Shown here: positions 12,277 to 12,467 of the stretch, piece by piece
Numbering within the stretch: the first letter of the stretch is position 1
Layout of the letters: each line of letters opens with the position of its first letter
Source of the DNA: Pseudomonadota bacterium
Lineage (GTDB): Bacteria; Pseudomonadota; Gammaproteobacteria; Burkholderiales; Thiobacillaceae
Direction of reading: 5' to 3'
DNA: 12,467 nucleotides
NCBI GenBank assembly: GCA_021836225.1
Contig: JAKBJA010000092.1
Coordinates: forward strand, 1 to 12,467
Translations under genes and position numbers: made by a program
The notes under the pieces: model-generated
Database searches by the model: none
Told to the model about the DNA's origin: nothing
What the model saw: the letters and a program-made list of their open reading frames with translations, nothing else

Positions 12277-12467
12277 TCAGCGCGGCACGTAGGTCACGCA
12301 GTTGATCTCTCGGCCTTTGGGAGCGACGCGGATGCTGTCTGTCATGCACTCCAGATCTTCGTTGAATTTGCACTCGGTGGATTTGCAGGCGCCGACGCCC
12401 GCCGTCCGGTCGGCGGCCTTGGTGTGTCGTGAACCTGAGAAAAAGGTGTCGCAGCCGGCATGCAGGC
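12277..12467 (-). CDS. DUF1540-domain protein, C-terminal part (runs off right edge)
   Basis: The minus strand from the right edge to the TGA at 12277-12279 gives 62 open codons. The last 37 residues read ACKSTECKFNEDLECMTDSI then RVAPKGREINCVTYVPR, the DUF1540 pattern C-x4-C-x-[FY]-N-x4-C-x3-I-x-V-...-C-x-T-[FY]. Near the cut edge HAGCDTFFSG looks like the closing C-x-T-F of a preceding DUF1540 unit, so the full protein probably has two tandem units. The four-cysteine motif suggests metal binding; the function of the family is not known. The start, ribosome site and promoter lie outside the window. It converges on the flavoprotein reductase. Confidence 0.75.
   Translation of the reverse strand, partial: LHAGCDTFFSGSRHTKAADRTAGVGACKSTECKFNEDLECMTDSIRVAPKGREINCVTYVPR

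Noticed and set aside
1..12467. CRISPR array, toxin-antitoxin pair, integrase or phage genes
   Set aside because: No regularly spaced repeats and no such protein motifs were seen; the dispersed repeats are irregularly spaced and not array-like.

Overview
The window reads as a GC-rich (roughly 60% by eye) chromosomal segment of a beta- or gammaproteobacterium. The protein families (DUF302, YceI, RlmN-like radical SAM enzyme, DUF1003, GlxA-type regulator, response regulator) and the clear Shine-Dalgarno sites fit this, but nothing fixes the genus. There is no tRNA, rRNA, CRISPR array, intact insertion sequence or phage gene. Most genes stand alone or in pairs, and the spaces between them carry short dispersed repeats and broken genes. 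This looks like a housekeeping/accessory border region shaped by small repeats and gene decay.

Left part (1-2254): the 5' end of an unrecognised gene runs off the left edge on the minus strand. Next comes a frameshifted relic of a DUF3465 gene, then two exported DUF302 paralogues on the minus strand, translationally coupled through an ATGA overlap. They share one intrinsic terminator whose stem begins inside the last stop codon. A 900-bp stretch follows with no intact gene. It holds a frameshifted glycine-zipper lipoprotein relic and four copies of a short repeat with a GGGG(T/A)CAG core.

Middle part (2255-6629): a DUF1003 membrane protein (minus) is divergent from an RlmN/Cfr-type radical SAM RNA methyltransferase (plus), followed by a cytoplasmic YceI-family protein. 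Downstream, a two-gene cassette (a 51-residue single-span membrane protein and an exported coiled-coil protein) sits between two similar direct repeats. A 98-residue acidic protein and a six-span membrane protein of unknown function follow on the minus strand.

Right part (6630-12467): a GlxA-family AraC-type regulator is divergent from a class I SAM-dependent methyltransferase with an N-terminal winged helix; a perfect palindrome lies in their shared upstream region. Then come a lipoprotein of unknown function and a stand-alone response regulator, both minus. A compound inverted-repeat element precedes a likely AF1514/DUF5619-family protein and a ferredoxin-reductase-like flavoprotein, both plus and probably co-transcribed. 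The right edge cuts a DUF1540 cysteine-motif protein on the minus strand.

The genes do not form one pathway. The most notable items are the repeat family at gene ends and relics, the cassette bounded by direct repeats, the AF1514-like/flavoprotein reductase pair, the GlxA/methyltransferase divergon and the structured element at 10535-10591. I found no clear evidence of a wholly new defence or mobile system.
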